From DAISIL01 sp036822015 (GTDB lineage Bacteria > Bacteroidota > Bacteroidia > Cytophagales > Bernardetiaceae): DNA of 33,096 bases. The notes under the pieces are model-generated. The model saw only the letters and a program-made list of their open reading frames with translations, was not told the origin of the DNA and ran no database searches. The DNA lies in contig DAISIL010000036.1 of the NCBI GenBank assembly GCA_036822015.1, positions 1 through 33,096 of the forward strand, given 5' to 3'. The translations under genes and the position numbers were made by a program. Of this stretch, positions 1 to 7,712 are shown in pieces (the first letter of the stretch is position 1; each line of letters starts with the position of its first letter).

Positions 1-1310
1 TAGTCCGGATTCACGCCAAACGATTTCATTTCTTCAAAGACCTTTTGCGCCTGTTTAGATGAGCTACATAGGTGTATTAAACAGTTGTAGATTACCTGTT
101 TACTTTTTTTATTCTTTGTCGGCACGCACTTTCGCAGGTTTTGCTCTGCTTCCTGCACCTGCCCGTTCTCTTGCTGGGCTTTGGCAAGCTCAATGACATA
201 GGGGATAAAATTGGGTGCTTGTTCAGTCAGGAAGGTGTATTTGTCGATGCGCTGTGCGGCGGTGAGACGTATGCGGTGTGTTTTTCCTACTTTTTGTTGT
301 TCTTCGCGCTCTATCTGCTGCATGAGAGGGCTAGTGGCAAAATAGATACGGCAGGTTTCGCGCACAAAGCCATTGATGGTGTAAACGCCGCCGTCGGAGA
401 TTTTGTTGAGCAGTAGTTTTTTGCGCAGGGATAGAAAGCTGTCCCTGAACTGCTCGAAGTCTGCATACCGTATATCACCATAGGCAAAGGCGGCTCTTAA
501 GAGTAGTTCGGTATCACTTGCTTCGTCTAGGGCATCAAAGGCTTTTTGTAAAAAATCGCGTTGGTAGTCTTCAAAAGGTTTATTGAGGACATTTTCCAAA
601 AAATCTTTTTTGCTTATGCTGTCATCCGCTAAGTCGGCAGGTATGGCAAGTTTCATAAACCAAGTATTGCCCTCTGTTTTTTGGTAGAGGCGCTCAAATT
701 CCTTCTCCTGAAAGCCCATTTCCGATAGATACATTTCTCTGTAATGCTCGGAAGGTAAGGCCTGTAACTGTTTGCTTTCCAGAAAAGCAACTTGATTTCT
801 GATCGTGCCAAAATCAACTTCATAGCGCGACTCTAAAACAATTTTTACTTTGCACGCACTGACTAATGCTTTAAGCAGGCTCTCAAAAGGTGCAATGAGT
901 TTATGCTGGCTGTTTCCAGCTTTTAAAAGCATAAGGGCTTCTACGTTTTCAAAATACAAAATCCGACCTTCGATCGCTTCTTTGTGCTTTGAAAAGAGGC
1001 GTTTGAGTTGGACTTCGCTGTATTCGTCGTCTTCTTGGGGTATGCTTAATTCTTTGAGGAGGTAAGCTACGACATCTACAGTATCATCAAGGGAAAAGCG
1101 CGTGTGAAGATAGCGATGCTGTTCTAACCATTTCTCTCGGATGATGTAGGATTTTCCCATCTGGGCCACCCCATAAAAGGCGAAAATCTTTTTATCGGAT
1201 TTTTTGTAAAAGTCTTCCAGTTCCTGGACTTCATTTTCTCGTCCTGCGTAGTCGAGGTTTGTGGGATTAGGCGCGGCATCTTCCTCGTTTTGTGATGCTA
1301 CGCCAAGAAC
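1..1310 (-). CDS. P-loop NTPase with helical/PPR-like repeats, partial, in -1 frame to the TIR ORF
   Basis: This frame is open from the slippery site at 1316-1310 to the left edge, about 436 codons, and continues outside the window. It begins V-L-G-V-A-S-Q-N-E-E-D, then N-L-D-Y-A-G-R-E-N-E-V, the usual lead-in of AAA/STAND-type NTPases. A Walker A motif G-V-A-Q-M-G-K-S lies at 1172-1149. R-I-L-Y-F-E-N is a plausible Walker B. A winged-helix-like stretch and helical repeats follow. The last 30 residues (starting V-I-Y-N-C-L-I and ending E-E-M-K-S-F-G-V-N-P-D) match the pentatricopeptide repeat pattern. No ATG, GTG or TTG precedes the Walker A in this frame; the nearest in-frame stop upstream is at 1352-1350, inside the TIR gene. 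It is therefore most simply the C-terminal part of the TIR protein, reached by frameshifting. It could instead be a frameshifted pseudogene or an assembly error. Confidence 0.85.
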
Positions 1311-1316
1311 TTTTTT
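1270..1316 (-). promoter_or_regulatory. candidate programmed -1 ribosomal frameshift signal
   Basis: On the minus strand the TIR frame reads GCA AAA AAG, which contains the heptamer A AAA AAG (1316-1310), the same one used in Escherichia coli dnaX. After a 5-nt spacer TTCTT (1309-1305), the arm GGCGTAGCATC (1304-1294) pairs with GATGCCGCGCC (1280-1270). This gives ten pairs including one U-G, with a single A-C mismatch and a 13-nt loop. The 0-frame stop TAG (1300-1298) lies inside the stem. A purine-rich GAAAGG sits 14 nt upstream of the heptamer and might act as the internal Shine-Dalgarno stimulator. The -1 frame is open for more than 1.3 kb afterwards. Confidence 0.65.
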
Positions 1317-2074
1317 GCAATAGGGCGTAACCTTTCTTTCAATTTGTATTCAGGCGTGGCTCCTTGTGTATGCTCTATTTTAATATTGTTGTAGGCACTT
1401 TTATCGTTGCCCATTTGCTCGTAATAGTCATCTAAAACATCAAAAGCATCAACGATAGGATTGGTACTGAGTAGTTTCTTGAAGTCTTCGTAGGTCATAT
1501 TTCCATTCTTGTTTGCGTTTGTCTGTATTTTCTCGTTCAAATCCCCCACAATTTTATCCATCCCTTGCTCGAAATTACTTTCGGTGAGGTCTATGCAACC
1601 GCGTTGGCGTAAGTCTGCTACAATGCTATCTACATGATGGAGTGGGTTACGGAAGCTCTTATTCTCTTGGCTCAAATCTTCAAAGCCATCGCCCGAAGCA
1701 AGACGCTTTTGTATCTCCTTGGCAATATCTTCAAGTTCTTCTTTGGCGTGGCTTTGTACACCACCCACAAAAGACCGATCAAAAAAATCCTTATCGAGAT
1801 ACGCCGGAATCCACCATGTATCTAACAGCTTTTCGCCATGTTCGGTAACGATGGTTTCAAAACTCACCCATGCCGAGCGCAAACTATTGACCGAGATGAG
1901 CGAAAGTACCACGCCCGCCTCGCGCAGGGCGCGGTAGATGAACTTCCTGATTTCTTCACCGGAGCGCATGGCTTCCTCATCGCGTATAACCGTAAAACCT
2001 GCGTTTTCAAGATATTGCTGAACCTTGATAGCAATATCTTTGTCTTTGTGGTTATAGGAAATAAATATCTTCAT
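1298..2074 (-). CDS. TIR-domain protein (0-frame part of a probable TIR-NTPase fusion)
   Basis: A 258-residue ORF. Residues 1-140 form a bacterial TIR domain: it opens with MKIFISYNHKDKD, and the segment S-L-R-S-A-W-V-S-F-E places the expected catalytic glutamate of NAD-hydrolysing TIR domains at E73, near W69. Residues 150-255 are helical and resemble the linker or effector-associated regions found between TIR and NTPase modules (resemblance only). The ORF ends in I-A-K-K-F-L-A just after an A AAA AAG heptamer, and the -1 frame then continues as an NTPase with no ATG of its own. TIR domains of this kind act in anti-phage defence by depleting NAD; that role here is inferred. No clear promoter was found in 2075-2213. 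The locus looks AT-richer than its neighbours, consistent with an acquired defence gene. Confidence 0.85.
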   Translation of the reverse strand: MKIFISYNHKDKDIAIKVQQYLENAGFTVIRDEEAMRSGEEIRKFIYRALREAGVVLSLISVNSLRSAWVSFETIVTEHGEKLLDTWWIPAYLDKDFFDRSFVGGVQSHAKEELEDIAKEIQKRLASGDGFEDLSQENKSFRNPLHHVDSIVADLRQRGCIDLTESNFEQGMDKIVGDLNEKIQTNANKNGNMTYEDFKKLLSTNPIVDAFDVLDDYYEQMGNDKSAYNNIKIEHTQGATPEYKLKERLRPIAKKFLA

Positions 2075-2213
2075 TGTGTTATCCTTTGTGTTTGTCTCTC
2101 AAAGTAGATCACACCTAGTCTAGTTAGGTCAGCAAAAGATGGGCGGAAAGTTTTGAAGAATGAGAGGCTTCATCGCAATATCGCCAAAAATCTCTATAAG
2201 GCAATTATTGGCA

Positions 2214-2249
2214 CAAAAAAAAACCCCTACAAGTGCATCACTTGAGGGG
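2214..2249 (-). terminator. rho-independent terminator after rpsU
   Basis: The arms CCCCT and CAAGTG (2224-2235) pair with CACTTG and AGGGG (2239-2249) around a CAT loop, with one bulged A. On the minus strand the stem is followed by nine Ts (2223-2215). It separates rpsU from the TIR locus. Confidence 0.85.
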
Positions 2250-2279
2250 AGGGGAAACCTACGAAGAAAACTTGGCAGG

Positions 2280-2477
2280 CTACTCCTGCTCGCTTTGGCT
2301 CAATTTGCGTTGCCGATATGAGGCGCGGATGACCTGGTTGCGTCGTTCCACAGAATCTTTTTCAAAATAGGTGCGGTTGCGGTACTCCCGCATGACACCA
2401 GCGCGTTCAAATTTTTTCTTGAATCGTTTGAGTGCCTTATCAATGGACTCGTTGTCTTTTACTTTGATGGATACCAT
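2280..2477 (-). CDS. rpsU: 30S ribosomal protein S21
   Basis: A 65-residue basic protein beginning M-V-S-I-K-V-K-D-N-E-S, with the S21 hallmark segment A-L-K-R-F-K-K-K-F-E-R-A-G-V and the following R-E-Y-R-N-R-T-Y-F-E-K. S21 is a small-subunit protein needed for initiation on structured or canonical mRNAs. The length is normal for the family in Bacteroidota. It has its own promoter, overlapping the end of the tolC-like gene, and its own terminator, so it is probably a single-gene transcript. Confidence 0.96.
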   Translation of the reverse strand: MVSIKVKDNESIDKALKRFKKKFERAGVMREYRNRTYFEKDSVERRNQVIRASYRQRKLSQSEQE

Positions 2478-2514
2478 AAGCAGAAAAAAGTTAGCGTGTT
2501 GATTTTTGGGAATA

Positions 2515-2545
2515 CAAAGGTAGGTATTTATTTTTCTTCTTGCAA
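2515..2545 (-). promoter_or_regulatory. promoter of rpsU
   Basis: On the minus strand TACCTTTG (2522-2515) matches the Bacteroidota -7 element TAnnTTTG, with TTG (2545-2543) 20 nt upstream as the -33 element. The expected start site leaves a leader of about 30 nt before the ATG at 2477. The -33 element lies inside the 3' end of the tolC-like gene. Confidence 0.65.
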
Positions 2546-3883
2546 AATTCCTCCCGTGAGGCGCAAAAGATCTGTTTCGGTGGCGATGAGATTATAGACT
2601 GCCTGGCGGGCGGCATTGGCGGCGTTGAGGAGGTTGTTTTGGATGATACGTAGATCGAGGGAGTTGATGGTACCGAGGCGGAAGCGTTCTTGCGAAATAT
2701 CAAAGTTTTGCTGGGCGACGGCTTCGCTCTGGCGGGCAATGCGGAGGAGCTGACGGCGGGTGTTGTAGGTATCGAGGAGGTTGTGGAGGTCTCGGAGCAG
2801 GAGTTGCTGCTGGCGATCAAATTGTACCTGGGTGAGGTCTTGTTCGATCTGGGCGCGTTGGATGGCCCGCTTGATTTGTCCCCCGTTGAAGATCGTAAAG
2901 CGCAGCCCCAGCCCCCCCGAGTAGCTGGTCGTGATGGCGGTATTGACGGGGTTCTCGAAGCTATTGCCACTGATGAGCTGGGCCCCGGAGAGGTCTTGTC
3001 GGTTACGGTTTTGGGAGGCGCGTGCCGTCAGGTCGATGGTCGGATATTGCGCGGCTTTGGCGAGCTGCACGTTTTGGGCGGCTACCTGCTGGGTCAAGTA
3101 TTGGCGGTAGAGGTTGGCGTTGGAGACCAGCATCTGGGTCTGTAAGTCGCTAATATCAAATGTTTTGGGTACGGCTTTGAGGGAATCCGTGAGGAGGTAC
3201 TCGGCGTTGATGTCGGTTTGCCCCATGAGCTGGTTGAGGTTGCGGAGGGCGTTTTGGTAGGCCAGGCGTTGGTTGAGATACGCGATGGAATCGCCGAGGA
3301 AGTTGGTCTCTTCCAGGAGCAAATCAGCCGAGACAGCCGATCCGAGGTCTTTGCGGAGCTGTACGTAGGCATAGCGGTCGCGGGAGTAGCCCAGGAGCTT
3401 GGCTTGCACTTGCAGGCGTTCCCACTCGAGGGTGGCCAGGTAATACCCCTTGATGAGTTCCTGGATGGTGTTTTCGATGACAATATCGGCGTTACCCTTC
3501 GTTTCTTCTTGGAGCGCATCCAGACGGGCTTTATTGGCTCGGACACGCCATCCATCGAAAAGCGTCCAGTTGAGGGCTAGACTCGGCTGAAAGTTGTTGT
3601 TCAGGATGTCGCCGGTCAGGAAGGCGGCCGGGTTGTCGATGTTGGTAACGGTATTGCCCTGTTGGAGGTCAAGGTTGAGGCTCGGAAACCGCCCAGCATC
3701 ACCCCAGTTGTTATCCAGGGTAGCCCTTCGGATGCGCTGTTTTTCAATCTGAATATCGAAATTTTCCTGTAAGGCTTTGCCTATGGCATCAGCCAAACTA
3801 AGTGGCTCGGGTTGGGCGAGCAGGGAAACCTTAGCCAATAATGCCACCAAAAGAAGGGCGGCGCGTAAAAGTTGCATAAGCAC
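2528..3883 (-). CDS. TolC-family outer membrane efflux protein
   Basis: A 451-residue protein. Residues 1-24 form a signal peptide ending L-L-A-Q. The mature part starts with P-L-S-L-A-D-A-I-G-K-A-L-Q-E-N-F-D-I, the typical OEP opening, and carries two long alpha-helical repeats; the second includes G-G-L-G-L-R-F-T-I-F-N-G-G. These trimeric channels span the outer membrane and periplasm and serve RND, MFP or ABC exporters. No pump or adaptor gene is adjacent in the window, so the substrate cannot be assigned. M3 is an alternative start. No terminator follows it before the rpsU promoter. Confidence 0.92.
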   Translation of the reverse strand: MLMQLLRAALLLVALLAKVSLLAQPEPLSLADAIGKALQENFDIQIEKQRIRRATLDNNWGDAGRFPSLNLDLQQGNTVTNIDNPAAFLTGDILNNNFQPSLALNWTLFDGWRVRANKARLDALQEETKGNADIVIENTIQELIKGYYLATLEWERLQVQAKLLGYSRDRYAYVQLRKDLGSAVSADLLLEETNFLGDSIAYLNQRLAYQNALRNLNQLMGQTDINAEYLLTDSLKAVPKTFDISDLQTQMLVSNANLYRQYLTQQVAAQNVQLAKAAQYPTIDLTARASQNRNRQDLSGAQLISGNSFENPVNTAITTSYSGGLGLRFTIFNGGQIKRAIQRAQIEQDLTQVQFDRQQQLLLRDLHNLLDTYNTRRQLLRIARQSEAVAQQNFDISQERFRLGTINSLDLRIIQNNLLNAANAARQAVYNLIATETDLLRLTGGILQEEK

Positions 3884-3909
3884 AGGTCAAAAAATGAACA
3901 TCCAATCAC

Positions 3910-3954
3910 AAAAAAACAAATGACCACCGACAAGGTTTGATCCCTGCGGTGGCC
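3910..3954 (-). terminator. rho-independent terminator after gyrA
   Basis: CCACCG (3924-3929) pairs with CGGTGG (3947-3952) around a 17-nt loop. On the minus strand the stem is followed by a T-rich run (3920-3910, including seven consecutive Ts). It sits 18 nt past the gyrA stop. Confidence 0.65.
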
Positions 3955-3971
3955 ATCGGGTAAGGGAGGCG

Positions 3972-6479
3972 TTAAGATTCTGTTAATTCATCGGTATCGG
4001 TGTCGGTATCCGCCTGGCCTTGATGCTCCTCCTCCTCTTCGAGTTGGACAATCTTAGCCACCGAAGAAATATCATCTTCTTCGCTCAACCGGATCAGGCG
4101 CACGCCCTGGGTTGCTCGTCCGGTGGTGCGTAGGTCAGAGACATGGAAGCGAATCGTGATCCCTGATCGGCAGATAATCATCAGATCATCAGTATCAATG
4201 ACCTCTTTGATCGAGACCAACTGCCCCGTTTTCTCGGTGATATTGAGGGTACGCACCCCTTTTCCACCTCGGCTTGTGAGGCGATACTCCTCAATGGGCG
4301 ACTTCTTACCGTAGCCTTTTTCGGAGACTACCATCAGTTCAGCATCCGGGCGTTGGATCGTTACCATCCCTACCACTCGGTCGTTTTCGTCTTCGAGCTT
4401 GGTACCGCGTACACCGGCAGCAGTGCGTCCCATGGGGCGTACCTGCGACTCATGGAAGCGGACGGCATAGCCCGAACGCTTGGCCATGATGATCTCATCA
4501 TCACCACAAGTGAAGCGCACATCCAGGAGGCGGTCGCCTTCATTGATCGTGATGGCATTGATGCCCCCTTGCCTCGGGCGGGCGTAGGCTTCCAGGGCGG
4601 TCTTCTTTATCATGCCCTGCTCGGTGCAGAAGATGAGATAGTGATTATTGATATAATCCTCATCATCAAGGTCTTTGACGTTGATGCAAGCCTGAACGTG
4701 TTCACCTTTTTCGATCTGGATGAGGTTTTGGAGGGGTTTGCCTTTGGCGATCTTGTTGCCTTCGGGGAGTTCATAGACACGCTTCCAATACACCTTTCCG
4801 GCATCGGTGAAGATCAAGAAATGATCGTGGGCCGAGGCGATATAAAGTTGCTCCGTGAAGTCATCGTCTTTGGTGGCGGCCCCGCGTGCGCCCGTGCCTC
4901 CACGTCCCTGCGCTCGGTACTCGGAGAGTGCTGTGCGCTTGATATATCCGGCATTGGAGAGCGTAATGACCATTTTCTCGTTGGCGATGAGGTCTTCGTA
5001 GTTGATTTCCTCTTCGGCCTGCACGATGCGGGTACGGCGCGGATCGTGGTAGCGCTCTCGGATTTCTTTGAGTTCGTCTTTGATGAGTTGCATCCGCATC
5101 TCCTTGCTGGCCAGGAGGCTTTCAAGATACGTAATACGCTGCATCAGTTCGTTGTACTCGTTTTGTATCTTGTCGCGCTCGAGTCCGGTCAGGCGTTGGA
5201 GGCGCATCTCGAGGATGGCTTTGGCTTGTGCTTCCGTGAAAGCAAACTGCTCCATGAGTCCATTACGGGCCGTTTCGGTATCCTGGGAGGCACGAATGAG
5301 GGCAATGATCTGGTCAATGTGATCGAGGGCTTTGAGCAATCCCTCCAGGATGTGGGCGCGTTCTTTGGCTTTGCGTAGCTCAAAAGTAGCCCGACGCACC
5401 ACCACCTCGTGGCGATGCTCCACAAAGTGATAGATGAGTTCTTTGAGGTTCAGTTGGCGGGGACGCCCCTTGACCAGGGCAATGTTATTGACCCCAAAGG
5501 TAGATTGTAGAGCCGTAAACTTAAACAAGGTATTGAGGACGATCTGGGGCAGGGCATCTTTGCGGAGTTCATAGACGATACGCATCCCCTGTCGGTCAGA
5601 CTCATCTCGGATAGCCGAGATGCCTTCAATTTTCTTTTCGTTCACCAGGGCAGCTGTCTTCTGAATCAGCGTGGCTTTATTGACCTGGTAGGGGAGTTCG
5701 GTTACGATGATCCGCGCCTTTCCACTTTTTTCGTCCTCTTCGATTTCGGCTTTGGCCCGTACCACGACGCGCCCGCGTCCGGTCTCGAAGGCTTTTTTGA
5801 TGCCGGCGTAGCCGTAGATGATCCCTCCTGTGGGGAAGTCTGGGGCTTTGATGTAGCGCACCAACTCCGGTATCGTGATCTCGTTGTTGTCGATGAAAGC
5901 CATGATCCCGTCGATGACCTCGCCGAGGTTATGGGGCGGCATGTTGGTTGCCATCCCGACGGCGATACCCGTTGAGCCATTGATGAGCAGGTTGGGTACG
6001 GCGGCTGGAAGTACGGTAGGCTCCTCCAGGGTATCATCAAAGTTAAGCTGAAAATCAATGACTTCCTTTTCAATATCGGCTAGCATATCTTCGGCCATCC
6101 GTTGCAGACGCGCCTCTGTATAGCGCATAGCCGCAGGGCTATCTCCATCGACGGAACCGAAGTTGCCCTGCCCATCGACGAGCAAGTAGCGCATCGACCA
6201 CTCCTGGGCCATCCGTACCATCGCATCATAAACCGCAGAGTCGCCGTGTGGGTGGTACTTTCCCAAAACCTCCCCCACAATACGGGCTGATTTTTTGTAG
6301 GCGCGGTTGTAGGTCAAGCCCAATTCGTGCATCGCAAAAAGAATGCGTCGATGCACCGGCTTGAGACCATCCCGCACGTCAGGTAAGGCACGTGAGATGA
6401 TGACCGACATCGAGTAGTCGATGTAAGCCCCCTTCATTTCGTCCTCAATACTGACCGAGATAATGTTTGCTTCTGCCAT
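3972..6479 (-). CDS. gyrA: DNA gyrase subunit A
   Basis: An 835-residue full-length type IIA topoisomerase subunit, which with GyrB introduces negative supercoils. The breakage-reunion domain contains the quinolone-determining region H-P-H-G-D-S-A-V-Y-D. Ser81 and Asp85 equal E. coli S83 and D87, i.e. the unmutated residues. The catalytic tyrosine is Y120 in A-A-M-R-Y-T-E-A-R. The C-terminal wrapping domain has the GyrA-box-like segment S-R-G-G-K-G-V-R-T-L, which favours GyrA over ParC. The tail is acidic and ends in a short Thr-Asp repeat encoded by a near-tandem hexamer near 3990. It has its own promoter and terminator, so it is monocistronic. Confidence 0.97.
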   Translation of the reverse strand: MAEANIISVSIEDEMKGAYIDYSMSVIISRALPDVRDGLKPVHRRILFAMHELGLTYNRAYKKSARIVGEVLGKYHPHGDSAVYDAMVRMAQEWSMRYLLVDGQGNFGSVDGDSPAAMRYTEARLQRMAEDMLADIEKEVIDFQLNFDDTLEEPTVLPAAVPNLLINGSTGIAVGMATNMPPHNLGEVIDGIMAFIDNNEITIPELVRYIKAPDFPTGGIIYGYAGIKKAFETGRGRVVVRAKAEIEEDEKSGKARIIVTELPYQVNKATLIQKTAALVNEKKIEGISAIRDESDRQGMRIVYELRKDALPQIVLNTLFKFTALQSTFGVNNIALVKGRPRQLNLKELIYHFVEHRHEVVVRRATFELRKAKERAHILEGLLKALDHIDQIIALIRASQDTETARNGLMEQFAFTEAQAKAILEMRLQRLTGLERDKIQNEYNELMQRITYLESLLASKEMRMQLIKDELKEIRERYHDPRRTRIVQAEEEINYEDLIANEKMVITLSNAGYIKRTALSEYRAQGRGGTGARGAATKDDDFTEQLYIASAHDHFLIFTDAGKVYWKRVYELPEGNKIAKGKPLQNLIQIEKGEHVQACINVKDLDDEDYINNHYLIFCTEQGMIKKTALEAYARPRQGGINAITINEGDRLLDVRFTCGDDEIIMAKRSGYAVRFHESQVRPMGRTAAGVRGTKLEDENDRVVGMVTIQRPDAELMVVSEKGYGKKSPIEEYRLTSRGGKGVRTLNITEKTGQLVSIKEVIDTDDLMIICRSGITIRFHVSDLRTTGRATQGVRLIRLSEEDDISSVAKIVQLEEEEEHQGQADTDTDTDELTES

Positions 6480-6502
6480 AAGATTTTTTTCAGTATAACA
6501 AA

Positions 6503-6532
6503 CAAAAGTACGGAAAAATCAGCAGAATGCAA
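6503..6532 (-). promoter_or_regulatory. promoter of gyrA
   Basis: On the minus strand TTG (6532-6530), a 19-nt spacer and TACTTTTG (6510-6503) match the Bacteroidota -33/-7 consensus. The predicted start site lies about 17 nt before the gyrA ATG. Confidence 0.75.
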
Positions 6533-6619
6533 GCCCCTTCGGGTTGGTTAAAAAATTAGTGGGCATTGTTTGGTAGATCATCAAAAAAAATGTAATATCG
6601 TCGATTAAAAATCGCATGT

Positions 6620-7705
6620 ATGGTCGTTGCTTACTCCTATTTTACGTTTCACTTTCGGTTTTTGGATGCCGATGCTCGCCCCTGCCATCGCCGCCGCTAT
6701 ACAGGTGTGGTCGGCAACGAGGGCATTGAGCTAAAAGGAGCCATGCTGTATTATGAGGACATCGCCGATATTCGCTGGGAAAACGATCAGCAGATTGTCC
6801 TCCTGCTCATGCCCTACATCACAACGGGTGCCGTCGTAACGGAGCATATCCTACCCAACAGCTATGCCCTCGTGCTGGATACCCGCGAGTCCGAGTTGAG
6901 CAACCTCAAAATGACCCTCAACAAGTACTTCACCTACGCCAAAGCCGAGCGTAACCGTCGTGCCCTTAGCCTGGCCGGCAAAGCAGATACCTTTTACACA
7001 AAGTCCTGCCCTGCTTGTGCCTCCACCATCGACCTCTCCGGGCTGCCCAAAACCAAATACATCTACTGCCGCTACTGCGAGACCATCTCCTCCAACATGG
7101 GCAACATCATCCCACATACGGAGCTTTATCGCCCCTGCCCAGACTGCCAGTACTTCGGACATGTGCAGGTGTTTCGGGATGTGCAATGGTACTTTTATGG
7201 AAAAGACAAACGGGCAGCCCACGTCCACAACGTTACCTGTTGCGATACCTGCGCCCAGGATACCTACTTCAAACCCAACGTTTGGCGCAACTTAGGGTAT
7301 CTACTCGCTTTTCCGTTTTCGGTGTATTTGCGCCTGCACAGTACCCTGGGGCAGCACCCCGACTTCACCCTTCTCACCGAAGCCAACCGCCTGGCACACA
7401 GCGGCGACCCCGAAGGTGCTATCGCCTTGTACGATCATATCTTGATGCAATACAAATACCACCCAGGCATCCTCTACAACAAAGCCCGAGCCTACGTCAT
7501 GGCCGCCGACGGGCTAAGCAGCAACGATGCCAAAACCTTGCATACCCAGGCCGCCGAGCAGCTCTCCATCTGCCTACAAGCCTGCGCCAACTACCAACCT
7601 GCCCTAGACCTCATCTACCAATACGAAGAAGCCGCCTACTACGATTTCCCTATCCAGAAGGTAGAAGTCGAGGTACACAAGAAATCCTACAAAGACTTGC
7701 AGTAA
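6620..7705 (+). CDS. unknown protein with four CxxC pairs and a C-terminal repeat region
   Basis: A 361-residue protein I cannot assign. Residues 30-115 look like a small beta-rich domain (V-V-G-N-E-G-I-E-L-K-G, I-A-D-I-R-W-E-N). Four CxxC pairs follow (C130/C133, C150/C153, C173/C176, C208/C211), which would fit two zinc ribbons. Residues 235-330 are helical and TPR-like (A-L-Y-D-H-I-L, I-L-Y-N-K-A-R-A-Y). There is no signal peptide, though residues 216-235 are moderately hydrophobic. The start is uncertain: the first 25 residues are unusual and no clear promoter or ribosome site was seen. It diverges from gyrA and converges on the protease gene, with 7 bases between stop codons. Confidence 0.75.
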   Translation: MVVAYSYFTFHFRFLDADARPCHRRRYTGVVGNEGIELKGAMLYYEDIADIRWENDQQIVLLLMPYITTGAVVTEHILPNSYALVLDTRESELSNLKMTLNKYFTYAKAERNRRALSLAGKADTFYTKSCPACASTIDLSGLPKTKYIYCRYCETISSNMGNIIPHTELYRPCPDCQYFGHVQVFRDVQWYFYGKDKRAAHVHNVTCCDTCAQDTYFKPNVWRNLGYLLAFPFSVYLRLHSTLGQHPDFTLLTEANRLAHSGDPEGAIALYDHILMQYKYHPGILYNKARAYVMAADGLSSNDAKTLHTQAAEQLSICLQACANYQPALDLIYQYEEAAYYDFPIQKVEVEVHKKSYKDLQ

Positions 7706-7712
7706 CCTCAGC

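Noticed and set aside
1125..1279. ATG at 1279-1277 on the minus strand, with purine-rich GAGGAAG before it, as the start of the gene after the TIR ORF
   Set aside because: It is in the 0 frame and stops after 51 codons with no recognisable protein; the NTPase frame is the -1 frame.
2105..2111. Possible promoter of the TIR gene (TACTTTG on the minus strand)
   Set aside because: One base short of TAnnTTTG and no TTG at the expected distance.
4353..5378. 341-codon plus-strand open frame
   Set aside because: It lies wholly antisense to gyrA, has low-complexity composition and no promoter; it is a shadow of gyrA codon use.
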